Under the pieces are notes generated by a model. It had not been told where the DNA came from. It ran no database searches and worked only from the letters and a program-made list of their open reading frames with translations. 64,000 bases of DNA, from positions 21,255,823 through 21,319,822 of the forward strand of contig CP154955.1 of assembly GCA_039621445.1 (NCBI GenBank), in the 5' to 3' direction. Below, one piece after another: positions 47,520 to 64,000 of the stretch. Each line of letters opens with the position of its first letter. The first letter of the stretch is position 1. Origin of the DNA: Euglena gracilis. Taxonomy: Eukaryota; Euglenida; Euglenophyceae; Euglenales. The translations under genes were made by a program, and so were the position numbers.

Positions 47520-49620
47520 ACGGCTTGCCTTTTCCTGCGGCTGAATGGACGCTGGGAAGCGCAGCCTGGCCGCCGGAGCCACGACAGAGCAGCCTCGCCC
47601 AGCAGCGCCACATCGACGCGCCGCGCTGGAGGCTGCGGCGTGCCGTGGGGCCCCTCCCCTCCTTGTGCGACCTGGCTGGGGGGGGGGGGCAGGGAGGAGC
47701 CCCCCCGTTACCCCCGGGGCCGCCAGGCTGGGAGTGCGATCGCAAAGTGGACCGCCGACTGGAGGCCATGGCTTGGGCCCTCGGCGTGGGCTGGGCGTTG
47801 GGAGGGGACGGCATGCACCCCCATACTGCATACCCACCCCGCATGCCACCCCACCGTTCATCACAATACTGGACCCTGAACCTGAGTGTGGATTATCCAG
47901 AAAGACTTGAGCATGCATAGATGCGCGCGCACACACACATGCTGGGCATTACAAGGCAAAGACCAGCCCAGCCGTGACGACAGATGGAGGCGACAGGCAA
48001 ACAGCAGGGGAGGCGGGCGGGATGCTCTCCTCTGCAGTTTGGATCTACGTATTGAGGTTGGCTTGGGTGTTCAACAGGTGGGGGGGATTGATATCGGAGG
48101 CCTGTAGGACAATTGCAGAAACTTGCGGAAACCACGGAAAATTGATATTTCTCCTTTTCCTGCCTCATTCCGAAAAATCTCGAATGGAAAATATAATGAG
48201 TCCCGACCATTTCTCAAATGGTCACAAAAGAACGCAAATGCATTGGTTTTCTTTCTTTGCCATTTTCCTGTGAGCTTTGGCAATTTTTGCCAAATTTACC
48301 GTGGGACCTCGTTTGAAATTCAAAGGAATGAAGATTGAAGACGAAGGCTTGTCATATTTGCATCTGGCTTCCACTCAAGCAGCATTTCCAGGTTGCGACT
48401 TCCCCGGCAATGTGGGAGGAAAAGATGTGTGTGGGGCGGTGAGTGCGAGCGCCTGTGTGGAAGCCAAAAAAAGCTTGAATTTGCAAGATTTCCCGGTGCT
48501 TGGCCTGAGAGGGCATTTTTTTTGCCATTTCACAAACACAGACTTGGAAAACTCAAAGAGAGGCATCAGAAAGCAATCAACCTCAATAAACCAGATCTCC
48601 CTCTGGATTCTCACCCCGCTCGCACCAGGACAAAAAGATGTAAAGCAGCCCCTGTGGGACTTCTATTGCAGATCAGGGTCACAGCTGAGCGTTGGGAGTC
48701 CCTGGGCGTTTGTCAAAGGTAGACACTTCTGGGGGTTTGCCTTTGGTCTCAGGAGGAGGGGCCACCCCCTGGTCACACCGATGAACCCTCTGTCACAGAC
48801 CCGTGAGTGCCCAAGCCCCACACCTCACCCCCCAAAACAATTGTTTCCCTGCTTCGGACGCAGCCCGCCGTTCCAACGTTTGCAACCGCGGCGGAGGCAG
48901 AGGACGGGGCGGGGAGGGCGGCCGCCGCTCCGTGGCCCGGAAGAGGGCCGGCCGGCGGAGGAGTGCCCGCTGCAGGGAGGCGGCGCCGGCAGGGCGGGAG
49001 GTGGGCCGGCGGGGTGGGGGGGGTGGTCCAAGAAAAAGCAACTGTCTGACTGGTTTTGGGCCAATGGAAATGCCCCCCCGGGGGGGGGGGGGTCGGTGAA
49101 ACTTTTTATGACTGCAGAGGCGATCGATGGGTTCTTTTTGGTTGGTCTTCTCAAAGAGTGCCCAAAAGAGCGCGGAAAATGAATAGACCATATCGTTCGG
49201 AGGGCTGATGTGGACCGGGCGGGTATGGGCGCATGTATGGGGCGGGGTCATGGGTTCCCACCGGACTTGGTTGGCAGCACACCTCCACCTGTTAAAAAAG
49301 GTGGGAATGGAAATTGGAATGGGTTGGAAATCGCTGTGGTGCGGGTGTTCAAACCAGGCCAGGGGTAAAGAGCATTCCGCTGCAACCCGAACCGCAACGC
49401 CCGCGCTGGGGTTGGCTCGGTGGGAGGCGGCAAGCGTGCCGCGCCAGCGACGGTAGTGTTCCGCCCAGGCAGGGGCTCGCCATTGGTGCCCGTGTGCGGC
49501 TCAGCGAGGGGCCCCAGAACTGTCACGTCATCAAAGCATACACCACGCAGAAAAAAAAGGCGCTTCTTGAACACGCGTCTGCTGGAAGGGACGTGCCACA
49601 CTTTCACCGCCGCGGTTAAT
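47520..49620 (-). other. GC-rich islands, possible minus-strand exons, unidentified
   Basis: Three islands stand out. 47,680-47,540 reads RRSLQRGASMWRCWARLLC on the minus strand. 49,000-48,860 reads LQRALLRRPALFRATERR. 49,610-49,390 reads KVWHVPSSRRVFKKRLF and RGVCFDDVTVLGPLAEPHTG. Each is bounded by C/G-run sequence but has no confirmed splice pair and no recognised domain. The rest of the interval is noncoding. Confidence 0.25.
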
Positions 49621-50632
49621 CGGGGCGAGGAAATTCATTCTGCAACGAGGCGAACCTGCACCAATCATCCTCGTTTTCCTTGGAAATGAAATGATACACA
49701 CAGCAGTGCCTGGAATTCTCTACAAAGATCACAAGGTGTTGAACAAACAGAGGGCACAGCAAACAAAAGAAGGCCCATAGCCCATAGGGGTACCCCCCGG
49801 GGGGAGGGGAGGGGTCCAGCAGGCCCCCACCCTTGGGGTCCAAACTTAAAGAAAACCCTTGACCCCAGTGCTGAATGCACTTGAACTTACTTATGCCACA
49901 CCTTTGAAACGTGACCCGTGCACCATTCCAATCATACTTTTGTCCTCCTTACGTTACAAAAACAAACAAAACAATAAAACACTACATAATATATTTGTAT
50001 TATTTCTTAATAAGATTAATAATAACAGAAAAATCTTATTATTTAAGCAAAGCTGCAAGAGTAATTGCATATAACAAACTCTTGTTGGAAATGGAATCCA
50101 CGGATTTGATTTGGGCCTTGACTACGCAAAAAAAATGCAAAATGGTGCACCTTGGCTTGTTCCATCAAAATGACTCTGAATTTTCATTATTTCGAGCTTC
50201 GAGCTCGTGGGTTGCCTAAGCTCCTCATAGAACATATCCAGTGAAAGACCAATCAGTCCAGCTGTTGAATTATTATTTTTTGGCTTCATCTGTTTGTTGT
50301 ATGGAAGCAGCTGACGATTGGACTGCTGAAGTTTCCAATTATTTTTTTGGATCCGCTTCACCTCTGAACCGGTTCCACTTGGAGGGGGCCCTTTTAAAGC
50401 CAGCCCATTTGACCCGAGCTTGAGCTGGACCCCTCAGGGTTTGTCAAGTGATGTGCTGCACTCAGCAATGTTGCTTGGAGGGAAATCAAGGGGAATGCTG
50501 GGGTGGGGGTCTTGGGGGGGTCCGGCTGCCTGGACCCAGCTGCTGCCCGAAAACCAGCAAAAAACCAAATCCACCTGGGTAGCGAGACAATAACTTCATT
50601 TTGGGTTGTCCGTCCCCACCAACGTCCGGGGG

Positions 50633-50687
50633 TTACCCGCAGCGCAGCAGCCTGCGCCAGGCAATGTGCGAATAAATGAACAGGATC
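50633..50687 (-). CDS. Candidate terminal exon, unidentified gene
   Basis: On the minus strand an acceptor TTGTGTGTTGCAG precedes one base plus 18 codons, ILFIYSHIAWRRLLRCG, and TAA. The hydrophobic-then-basic ending resembles a membrane protein tail. Family unknown. Confidence 0.4.
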
Positions 50688-51186
50688 CTGCAACACACAA
50701 AGGAAAGGGGAGAAAAGGAGGATGAGGGGGGGGCTTGAGGCTTTCCGGTTGAGAGGTTTCCCGAGTCAAAATTATGATGCGACATTTCTTCTTCCTCTCA
50801 TTTTGACGCCCTTTACAGAAAACTACAGATGGTGTGCTGGATTCCCTCCGCCCTGAGGTAAGGGCGTCGCTCGGTACCCTTCCGAGCCAGGGGTGGGGGT
50901 GAGGGCCCCAACGACACCAGTGGCAGCGCAGTGGACCGCTGGGCAGGGTCTCCCAGCCTCGGCCTGGCCGGGCACCACGAGGGAGGCGGCGGTGGGGGCC
51001 CTGAGGGAGGCGGAACCGGTAAGCCGCCCGGACCCCAACCGCCAACCAAAGTGATGGGGACTGGGCTCGGAAAGTTTTGAAGGCGCCGGTGGGGCTGCTG
51101 GCCGGATGGACCACCCAGGGGATGGGGTTCCCACTGGCACGCGCGCGCACACACCCACGCCCACACATACCCACGCCCACACACAA

Positions 51187-51338
<152 letters not shown>

Positions 51339-51604
51339 TGGAAACAGAACGCTGCGGGCTGCCACCCCCTTTTGCGGCTGCCTCGCCCGCATCAGTGGCA
51401 CACCACAGGTAAAGACACAGGTGTCCGCAGTAGGCGAGGGGCAGCACGGCGGCGTGCAAAGGTCCGTAGGCGGCGGGCTGCGAACGGCAAGACAAGTCGG
51501 GCAGATGGCCAAGCGAGGCAGCAAGGTCCACGCGACGGAAACGTCCGTTTCGTGTTGAATTTGCAGGAAAACTGCACACATCTGTGTGATTCCAAGCGCA
51601 CCTC

Positions 51605-51735
51605 TGCGGGAGCGATGCTGCCTCCTCATCCTCCGATGAGATGGCTTCCAGGTCGCCACCCTCCGAGTCCAGGGCCTCCTGGAAGGCGTCCATACAGCGG
51701 CAGTACACCGGCAGCCAACACGCCTGTGCCTGTGA
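51605..51735 (-). CDS. Candidate exon, unidentified gene
   Basis: After a CTCACAG acceptor the minus strand reads AQACWLPVYCRCMDAFQEAL, then DSEGGDLEAISSEDEEAASL. It looks like a real exon: an amphipathic segment then an acidic Ser/Glu stretch, a common kinase-site pattern. A following block (51,555-51,400, RVDLAASLGHLPDLSCRSQP) may be the next exon. Confidence 0.4.
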
Positions 51736-52636
51736 GACCAGAGGGGCAGCAGAGGTCCGTATCCGGTCACAGGATGCTGACAACGTTTGAAGGTGCCAGA
51801 AAACCGTTGCGCAAACGTGGCACTGCAAAGGGCCGAAACTGATCCTTGCTGCTCAAATTCACACCATGATAATACAGCTCTCCTTTCCCTCTGTGGTTCA
51901 AGGCATGTCAAACATCTGGGCGTTGGGCAAGGGTGGTAATCTATGGATGATCTCAATAGAAATGCCAGGTCGGGGGGAATTCTGACTGCGAGGGATGGCA
52001 TGGGGAAGAATTCTGTCCAGGAATATATTGGGCAAATCCTTAAAATGCTTAAAATGCTTCTGGACGAAAAAATCTGACGAACAAAATTCATCAAAATTAG
52101 CATGGAATATGGAGATGTTCCCAAATCCAAAATTCAAAAAAAAACGAGAAAAAATAAATAAAAAAAACAAATTAAAAAAAAAATAAAACATTGTTTATTT
52201 GTTTGAATTATCCACATCTTTTAAACAGATCAATTGAAAAAGTAATCCCAGTCAAGAACTGGTGTGAAGGACAGAAACATTTTCTTCAACTGGATAAAAC
52301 TGGACGTTTCTTAAATCAAGGTAAAAAAAGTTTTGCCAGGAAGAGTCCTGGACAGATCCTTGAAATGGCGGGAAAAGAACAGGACAATTTTGTCCAGTTC
52401 TTTTCCGCAACAATTTTTCCAGTTCAATCTTTCCCTCTCCAGGGCTGGGACTGCACCAGGGTGGTGGCAGGATGGGGTGGAAAACGTGCGTGCACGCCTA
52501 GCCGCAGCAAACATTTCCTGCGACGGGGGAAATCTTTAGAGAACCCCGCCGGTCTCGCAAGACACACATCAACGGTGCGCCACCCCATGCCTTGGGCTGG
52601 GCAGTGACCACGAACGCCGGGGCCGAAAAAATGGAC

Positions 52637-52801
52637 CCGGGGCGCGGCGGGGCACACCTCCGTCTGGGGCCGGGCCCCCTGCTGGCGGCGGGCGGACTGG
52701 ACGGCGCGCTCGAGGCCCGGCACGCCCAGCAGCCCGCCAACGTGCTCCACGAGGGCTGCGTCGCCCCGCTCCAGCACGGCCCGGAACGCGCCGCGGGCCA
52801 C
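52637..52801 (-). CDS. Candidate 165-bp exon, unidentified gene
   Basis: CCCCCAG acceptor at 52,802, donor CCGG/GTCCAT at 52,636, exactly 55 codons: VARGAFRAVLERGDAALVEH, VGGLLGVPGLERAVQSARRQ. The helical repeat-like pattern is typical of an alpha-solenoid or small helical domain. No family assigned. Confidence 0.45.
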
Positions 52802-53489
52802 CTGGGGGGGGGGTGGGGGGGGGGGCCACCACCTCACCAAAAGAAGGTGGAATTTCCCCCGATTTTTTTTAAAGGAAAAAACCACCCAAAAAAAACACAA
52901 AATCCCATCACATATGGACAAAAGGTGTGGAAAGCATTTCATTGTGTGGTTTTTTGGGGGCCAGCATTTTCACGGAAAAAAAGAAAGGTTTTCGGGGAGG
53001 ACCCGGGGACGGGGGAAATTGATATCGGAGACCTTTGTAAAAAAATTGCGGAAGAATTGCAGACATCAATGCCCCCCTTGGGGAGGAACTGTAGGCGAGT
53101 CCCCAAACCAGGGATCCTCACACGTCCGTGCTGGCCGAGGCCAACATGTATCCGTGATTTCCCGTGAATATCCTGTTTCCGGAAAAGGTCAAAAGACACA
53201 TTCCATTCTGCACCGGAGCCATATTTGGGCAGTGGTGGCAGCAGATTGTTTCTCCATATTATAATCCTGGAGATTTTCCAGGGCCTCGACAACAGCTGAA
53301 GCCAATTTCGAGTGCTCAACCCCCCTCTAACCCCCCCCCCTTCGGGCCGACCAACCAAACTGGGACCTATAACCCCCTCCGCCCGAGGAAGAAAAATGAA
53401 AAACCGCCGGGGACGATTTAAGTGGATACCCACCAAAATGTTTATGATCGCTTGCCCAGAACTGTCAGTCCATCATCAGTTCCTATCCA

Positions 53490-53830
53490 CACCTGTATAT
53501 CCAACCTGTTGTCCTTGAATTTCTTTCTTGATTGCTCTTAAATGGGTTGCCAAAACCCTGTCAGCAAACCAATATAGCGATCGACCCTTCTGGATGCAGC
53601 CTGGGCGGAAAGGTGGAAGGTCATTTTCTGAATAAGCAAAAACCCACACGCCCTCAATTCGTGTGTATTTCTGGAGAACACCTCTGATGCTTTCATGGTC
53701 CAATTTTGTGTCCGGGAGACCAGAATGGAGGAAAGCGGCCACAAAATCATCTGTGATTGCCTGAATGAGGTTTTGCTTGCGTGATTGTCTGTTTGGAAAG
53801 GCAGAGAATGTGCAAGGCATCCCATCAAAA
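53490..53830 (-). CDS. Candidate last exon, unidentified protein
   Basis: The minus-strand frame reads MHFDGMPCTFSAFPNRQSRK, QAITDDFVAAFLHSGLPDTK, YTRIEGVWVFAYSENDLPPF and GRSLYWFADRVLATHLRAIK. It is lower in GC than neighbouring exons, and its amino-acid pattern is strongly protein-like. It ends shortly after at a stop near 53,476. I do not recognise the domain; it could belong to the same gene as the flanking exons or be a separate small gene. Confidence 0.5.
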
Positions 53831-53989
53831 TGCATCTGCACAAACAAAGCACACTCAAAAAAGACCCAAAAATTTTCCGAACTCTCCACCTCATCCGTGA
53901 ATTTCCGTGATTTCTGTGAAAATGGCCTTCCATCCATTTCCGTGATCCTCCGTGAATTTCCGTGAATTTCCTTTTCAGGACGCGTGAGG

Positions 53990-54240
53990 ATCCCTGCCAA
54001 ACGCCGGCACACCCGTGCGGAGAACTCGGCGGGGGACTGGAAGCCGCCCTCCTCCAGGACGCGGTGGAGGGGGCGGCCGCGCTGGGCGGCCACGGCCCGC
54101 AGGACGGCGAGGGGCTCCGCGGTGGGGGAGGCGAGGCGCGGGCCCCACTCACTCCGCAGCTGGAGCAGTGCCTCCGCGAACAGCACGATGGCCGGGGGCG
54201 GCCACCGCATGGCGGGGGAGGGGGCACCGGGACTGGGCAG
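53990..54240 (-). CDS. Candidate GC-rich exon, unidentified gene
   Basis: It begins after GCCCAG with PGAPSPAMRWPPPAIVLFAE and continues EALLQLRSEWGPRLASPTAE, LAVLRAVAAQRGRPLHRVLE and FSARVCRRLAG. Helical, Arg/Leu-rich. The donor is probably CGGC/GTTTGG. Confidence 0.4.
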
Positions 54241-54327
54241 ACTGATGGCGCGGCGCGCACCACATCGCGCACACAAGGGTTTCCGTTCGAAAATATTCGA
54301 AAGCACGTATGCACACACACACGCACG

Positions 54328-54337
<10 letters not shown>

Positions 54338-54377
<40 letters not shown>
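54338..54377. repeat. (AC)n microsatellite
   Basis: About 20 AC units flanked by ACGCACGCACGC and GCACGCATGCACGC. Confidence 0.9.
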
Positions 54378-54380
<3 letters not shown>

Positions 54381-54911
54381 GCATGCACGCACGTAAACCC
54401 CCCCCAAATGTAAAGCCCCCCTGGGGGGTTTGGTTTTGCCGCCCAAATATAAAGCCCCCCCCCCCCCTGATGTGGAGCCAGACGCTGGTGTCATTCAGGA
54501 AAAAGAAACATTTTGGGAGGATATATGTATTTTTTTCACCAGAGAGGCTCCATTTTGGATCAGGATTGCACATTTTTGCGAAAAATAGGAGGTACACAAC
54601 AAAAATTTGGGATGGAATTGGCATTTGGCCAAAATTGAAGGCCGCCGAAGGTTATAGAGGCCACCCCAAAAAGTTTGATCCCCCCCCAAATATAAAGCCC
54701 CCCCTGAGGGTCTTGAAATCCCGTCCAAATATAAAGCCGGGGGGGGGGCTTGATATTTGGGGGGGGTTTACGCACGCATGCACGCACACCTGTGCTCAGG
54801 AATTGGACATCCTCACTGACACAAAAAAAAACGTGGTAGGAACAGAAACTCCCTCCCTCCCTCCCTCCCTCCCTCCCTCTCTCAATCCCAACACAAACCC
54901 AAACACACCCC

Positions 54912-55040
54912 AAGAGCAGATGATGAACTTGAGGGACTGCTGGCCATGCTGTGTTAGGGGATCGCAGGGTCCCTGTTGCATCGCCTCTATCGCAGGCAGG
55001 GCGGCGGAAACCCCGAGCGTCCTCAGACACCCCCCTTGTG
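54912..55040 (-). CDS. Candidate exon, unidentified gene
   Basis: The minus strand reads CLRTLGVSAALPAIEAMQQG, then CDPLTQHGQQSLKFIICSW, then a donor-like GGGTGTGT. The composition is clearly protein-like and unlike the surrounding microsatellite-rich sequence. Confidence 0.45.
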
Positions 55041-55139
55041 CCATGACCAGCCCACCCCCTCCAGTGTTCCCCAGCGTGGGGGGGGGGAGGGCAGCGAATG
55101 GACCCAGCCCCCTGTGGCGGAGCCAACGCGCACCCCCAC

Positions 55140-55249
55140 CTTAGTTGCACAGCTTCCTGTCTGTTTATGGGCGCTAGCTTCGCTTTTGGCCCAGTTTGTG
55201 TGGAAAGTGGCCAGGTACTCCTTACACCGGTGCACTTTTGTTGCTCCGC
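55140..55249 (-). CDS. Candidate 110-bp exon, unidentified gene
   Basis: GGCCAG acceptor and AAG/GTGGGG donor frame GATKVHRCKEYLATFHTNWA, then KSEASAHKQTGSCATK. Both splice sites agree with consensus. Confidence 0.5.
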
Positions 55250-55439
55250 CTGGCCGGGTAAGTAACCCTGGTGTCATTCCAGTGCTGGGGACCCACACTC
55301 ACCTTAGGTTGGTGTGGTTCCCGTGGGTGGGTCTACACCCTTGCACCCCAGTGCTGCCCTTGCCTTCCGCCCTCTTCCCACTTTTCTGTGTGTGGGGGAG
55401 GCATGGCGCGGCCCCCCCCCCCCCCCCGGGCCGTCCTGG

Positions 55440-56100
55440 GTGTGTGGTGCAGCCCCAGGGCGGCGCAGGCCAGGCCGAGGGACTGGGCGGGGCGGGGGCC
55501 CACCGGGTCGGCGGGCCAGCCGTGGGGGAGGGCGAGGAGGGCCCGGCGGACGGCGGCCGCCACACCGGCAGCCCCCGGGGCCAGCGGACGGGGGGGGGGG
55601 CCTCCGGCCACCCCCATGAACACAGACAAAAGGGCCAGAGGCGGAAACCAGTGCCAGGCCAGAAGAAGGGATAAACGGCACCAAACAAACAGCCGCAGTG
55701 CACACAGGGGGGGGGATGGAGGACCCTTGGCAACCCTTGCCCCCCTACCCCCATATCCCGAGACAGGGTCAGCCTGGCAGAGGCGTTCTGACTTGGGGGG
55801 TTGAAAGCCCTCTCACGATCCCAATTTGGGGCTGCCCCGCTGCGCGCCATTCTCCCAGCCGGCAGCCCGACCACCTGCCCGGCCGCCGTGCCTTGGAGCC
55901 AGGCGGGGGGGGGGGCAGCCCCGGGCGGGAAGGGGCGATGGCAATGCCCATCGCCATCGCCCTCGCCCCGGGGGCTGGGCGAGGGGGTCGGCCCGCAGGG
56001 CGGCGGGCCGGGGCACCGGCGCGGCGGGCGACCCGGCGGGCGTGGGCCCCCCCTGCGGCGACGGGGAGGCCGGCCCCACCCCCCCCCCCCCCCCCGCCCC
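55440..56100 (-). other. GC-rich open blocks, possible exons
   Basis: 55,640-55,450 on the minus strand reads GAAGVAAAVRRALLALPHGW and PVGPRPAQSLGLACAALGLH. 56,080-55,830 is open in all three frames. The first looks like an exon; the second cannot be framed. Confidence 0.3.
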
Positions 56101-56734
56101 CCGCGTGAAGTGGTCTCCCTGTGCCAGCTGCTTGGGGGGGGGGAGTGACGAAGACTGGGGGGGGGCGACAGCGATTTGGAGCCCAAGACAAGTCGCAAGG
56201 CCTTAGGTGAAAACTTCTTTTCTCAATATCGGATGAGTTCAGAACTTGGGAAGGCTGCCCAAATCGTGGCGATTTTCTTTTTTTTTTCCCGGGTCGTGCG
56301 GCTTCAGCATCATGATGGTGGATTCAAGGGTAGTTGGGTTTGAAGGGTGACCAGGACGGAAGCAGGTGCTTTGGAAACCCGGGGGGGTGGAGGGAATCAC
56401 CTGACCCACCATAGGGGGTACCCCCGATCCACTGTGAGGGGAGGGGACCCCACTTTTGGGGGTTATATTTGGGCTCAAAAGTTTTTGACGCTTTGTTGTG
56501 AAAACAGAGGAACTGACCCCCCCCTTGCCCACTCGGGATCGGCCCTTCCCGGGGGGAGGGGGTCTGGGGGACCCCCCCCCCCCCGGGATCCAGTCTTTCA
56601 AAAAATCTCTGGATGGAAGCCCCCACAATTGCGGGCAGGGGGAGGGGAGGCGTGGTGCGGTCCAACGACTGACTTCCTGAGGATGCAAACAGCTCGAGGT
56701 TTAGCGAACCACAAAACAAAGCCCTGTTCGTTAC

Positions 56735-56776
56735 CTCTGCTTGAAAGGTAAATCCGGTGTCCGCAGGAGGCATACT
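56735..56776 (-). CDS. Candidate 42-bp exon, unidentified gene
   Basis: GGACAG acceptor, GAG/GTAACG donor, 14 codons SMPPADTGFTFQAE. Phase 0 at both ends, matching the end phase of the exon at 56,914-57,073. Confidence 0.45.
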
Positions 56777-56913
56777 CTGTCCGTTGTTAACACCAGACTC
56801 CCTCACCCCAACTGCCGTTGCAGTGTCTCACTCTCATTTCTGGGAGGGACAGTTACACAGGACAAATGGAAGAACTACGGTGGGAAAACATTAAAGAAAA
56901 CCGTGTGAAACAC

Positions 56914-57073
56914 CTGCAAAGGTTCCACACAGACTTCTTCCAATAGTGCTGGAGGGAGAGCCTGGGAAGCGCTATCACGGTCCATTGGGGAGGTGGACAG
57001 GCTCAGCAGAGACTTCCGGCGGGTGAGGCGGTGCGCCGGGCCGTATTGCAGGGCCATGTGGGGAGGGGAGGAC
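56914..57073 (-). CDS. Candidate 160-bp exon, unidentified gene
   Basis: CCCCTCAG acceptor at 57,074 and TTGCAG/GTGTTT donor at 56,913. In the phase used, it reads SSPPHMALQYGPAHRLTRRK, SLLSLSTSPMDRDSASQALP and ALLEEVCVEPLQ. The RRKSLLSLSTSP stretch looks like a phosphorylation motif region. Family unknown. Confidence 0.5.
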
Positions 57074-57099
57074 CTGAGGGGAACAGGACGGGTGACAAT

Positions 57100-57836
57100 T
57101 GGTCGGATACCCTAACCCCAATGCAGGGCCCAAATTAATAGCACCCCCGCCCCCCACCGCCGTTGGCGGCAGTCCACCACAAGCGCATCCATGATAAATC
57201 TACAGAAAATCATCAAAAAATCAGGCAGGTCGGGTCAATATAGAAATACCCCCCCCCCCCTGCAGAAGCTATCCATTATAAGCGCACCCACACTTTGATT
57301 GGGGGGGGGGAGGCAAAATTGAAAAGCCACTCAAAGTCATGTTGGCCATTTTGCGATGAACGCAGGCAAATGAAGACAGGCATTTTGCACCGTTTTTGGA
57401 ATAATAGCAATGCATGGACAATCGCTGAGTCCTGCCTGAATACTGTTGCAGCAAAACTGATTGAGGAAAATATGTCCAGTGAGAGCAAGTAATTACACTT
57501 GGCGGCGCTGTTGGAGTTCCCACCCATACACACAGCACATGCCAACTGCACTTGACGTTGACGTTGGATCCGTAATGACTGCAGTTAAAAGTAACTTCTG
57601 CGCCGTTGTTTTTGAACAGAATTGTGCTGCCCCGCCCCCTCAAAGCAGGTGGCAGGCGGATGGACATGGATGTGTGGGGGCCAGTGGCTAAGGTGGCCGA
57701 TGACAAGGCTGCATTAGGGAGGCAGGTCGGAAGATAAGGAGGAGGGAAGGGATGCGTCCGATGAGGGGCCCTTGGGGACGGGGTTCGCAGGGCAGCAGCG
57801 GTGCGGTGGCGGGTGGCGGTTGGGTGGGGGTGGGAC

Positions 57837-57877
<41 letters not shown>

Positions 57878-58480
57878 GGAGGGGGAGTCGGTCAGTGGGA
57901 AGCGCAAGGGGGGGGGGGGGCTCGGGTCAGACAGCAGGTCGGGGGCGGGGGGGGGGGGACACTTCACAGGGCAGGGAGACTTCGTTTCAACAGAAGGAAT
58001 GCCAGCCACACACACATTGGCCATGAGATCGGGTTCTGGGTTCTGGGTTGAGACACATGGGGGGGGTGGAGGACCAGCACCATCTGGTGACCAGCAGCCT
58101 GTCCCGGGCATGTCTGCTTGGCCCATACACCAGAGGTTTTCTTTGCAGGACCATCCAATCCCAGAGGGGAGGCAGGCTGAAACATATTTGACTTTGGGTG
58201 CCATTTTCTTCCAGGTCTGTTTTATTCCGGAATTTGTGCCAAATCTCGCCTTTTGGGCGGTTGCACCCACTTTGCCCGATCCCTCAGGTCAGCAGCCGAA
58301 AAAAAACCTGCCGTGTACACTCAACCGTGATCCTGTTCCCCCAAAACGCACGTTACTGCTACAGGAGGCCCAACACAGCCCCGACCCCGGCTCCGGTGGC
58401 AACGATGTGGGGAGGGGCAGGTCAGCGGCCGGGGAAAGCGCCAGGGCCGGCCTGCCTTCCGTCAGGGGCCGCCCTGCCCC
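57100..58480. other. Noncoding, including (GT)n tract
   Basis: (GT)n at 57,840-57,872. No exon recognised; it presumably separates the Raptor-like gene end from the next minus-strand gene. Confidence 0.4.
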
Positions 58481-63735
<5,255 letters not shown>

Positions 63736-64000
63736 CTTGGCAGTGCTGCACCGAACCCGCACGCATCACACACCCACACCCAACACACACGCAAATCTAC
63801 ACCCACATCACCCACCCACTCACCCACACAGACACCCACACAAGAACATCGACGACGGGACAAAAAAAAGACAAATATTCTCTCGAGAAGAAAAAACATG
63901 GCCCTGGCTCCGGGGGGGGGGAATAATGCGCCAAGAGGCCCCCCGCAAAAATATGCGGGATATCCGTAAAAATATGCGGAAAATATGCGATTTTTCAAAA
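63736..64000. other. Intron-like sequence upstream of exon A
   Basis: CACACCCACA-rich tract then AT-rich ATATGCGG repeats. No exon seen. Confidence 0.4.

Noticed and set aside
50818-50857. Plus-strand exon KTTDGVLDSLRPE with good splice sites
   Set aside because: No neighbouring plus-strand exon fits, and the surrounding candidate exons are on the minus strand.
52637-52801. PHAX-type RNA-binding domain
   Set aside because: Only a vague helical pattern is shared; the diagnostic downstream motif is not found.

Overview
The window is eukaryotic nuclear DNA. It holds no bacterial operons; instead there are multi-exon genes with GT/AG borders, several retrotransposons, long microsatellites and homopolymeric G/C runs. 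The organism cannot be named from sequence alone. Very GC-rich exons, G-run-rich introns and DIRS elements would fit a protist, alga or other non-model eukaryote. Conserved exons read with the standard genetic code.

The left two thirds (about 0.5-36 kb) is a transposon graveyard with real stratigraphy. A foldback-like element occupies about 0.78-2.07 kb. DIRS-D, a decayed DIRS-type tyrosine-recombinase retrotransposon (2.98-16.50 kb), was interrupted in its recombinase gene by a non-autonomous LTR element (7,401-16,016, target duplication AGGTTT). That element's right LTR was then interrupted by a young Ty3/gypsy chromovirus (8,920-15,971, 191-bp LTRs with one difference, target duplication GCATG). 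Next come a decayed DIRS-C (17.6-21.2 kb), a tRNA-Val-like SINE/pseudogene, an orphan Gag remnant with two zinc knuckles (23.5-27.0 kb), and a minus-strand DIRS-A (27.4-35.55 kb). DIRS-A has lost its recombinase and had an apparently complete plus-strand DIRS-B (30,819-35,501) inserted in its terminal repeat. DIRS-B shows the full family architecture: inverted terminal repeats, an internal complementary region, RT-RNase H-methyltransferase-like ORF and tyrosine recombinase ORF.

From 36 to 50 kb the sequence is mostly noncoding: palindromic CCCTAGGG repeats, a 79-bp minisatellite, dispersed G-rich terminal-inverted-repeat elements, (AC)n tracts and decamer minisatellites, with a few GC-rich open islands that may be minus-strand exons. 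From 50.6 to 57.1 kb there is a series of plausible minus-strand exons of one or more unidentified genes. From 58.5 kb to the right edge lie the 3' exons of a minus-strand gene whose domain order matches the C-terminal WD40 propeller of Raptor, the mTORC1 scaffold; its introns carry a G-rich inverted-repeat element, a (CAA)n tract, a repeat shared with 17.2-17.5 kb and telomere-like repeats.

The most notable points are the twofold nesting resolved by two target duplications, a DIRS-like NPPF methyltransferase-fold segment inside the chromovirus polyprotein, the nearly 3-kb dual-frame coding overlap in DIRS-B, insertion of DIRS-B into a DIRS-A terminus, an antisense decayed gene inside the small LTR element, and a dispersed G-rich TIR family that also sits in a Raptor intron.
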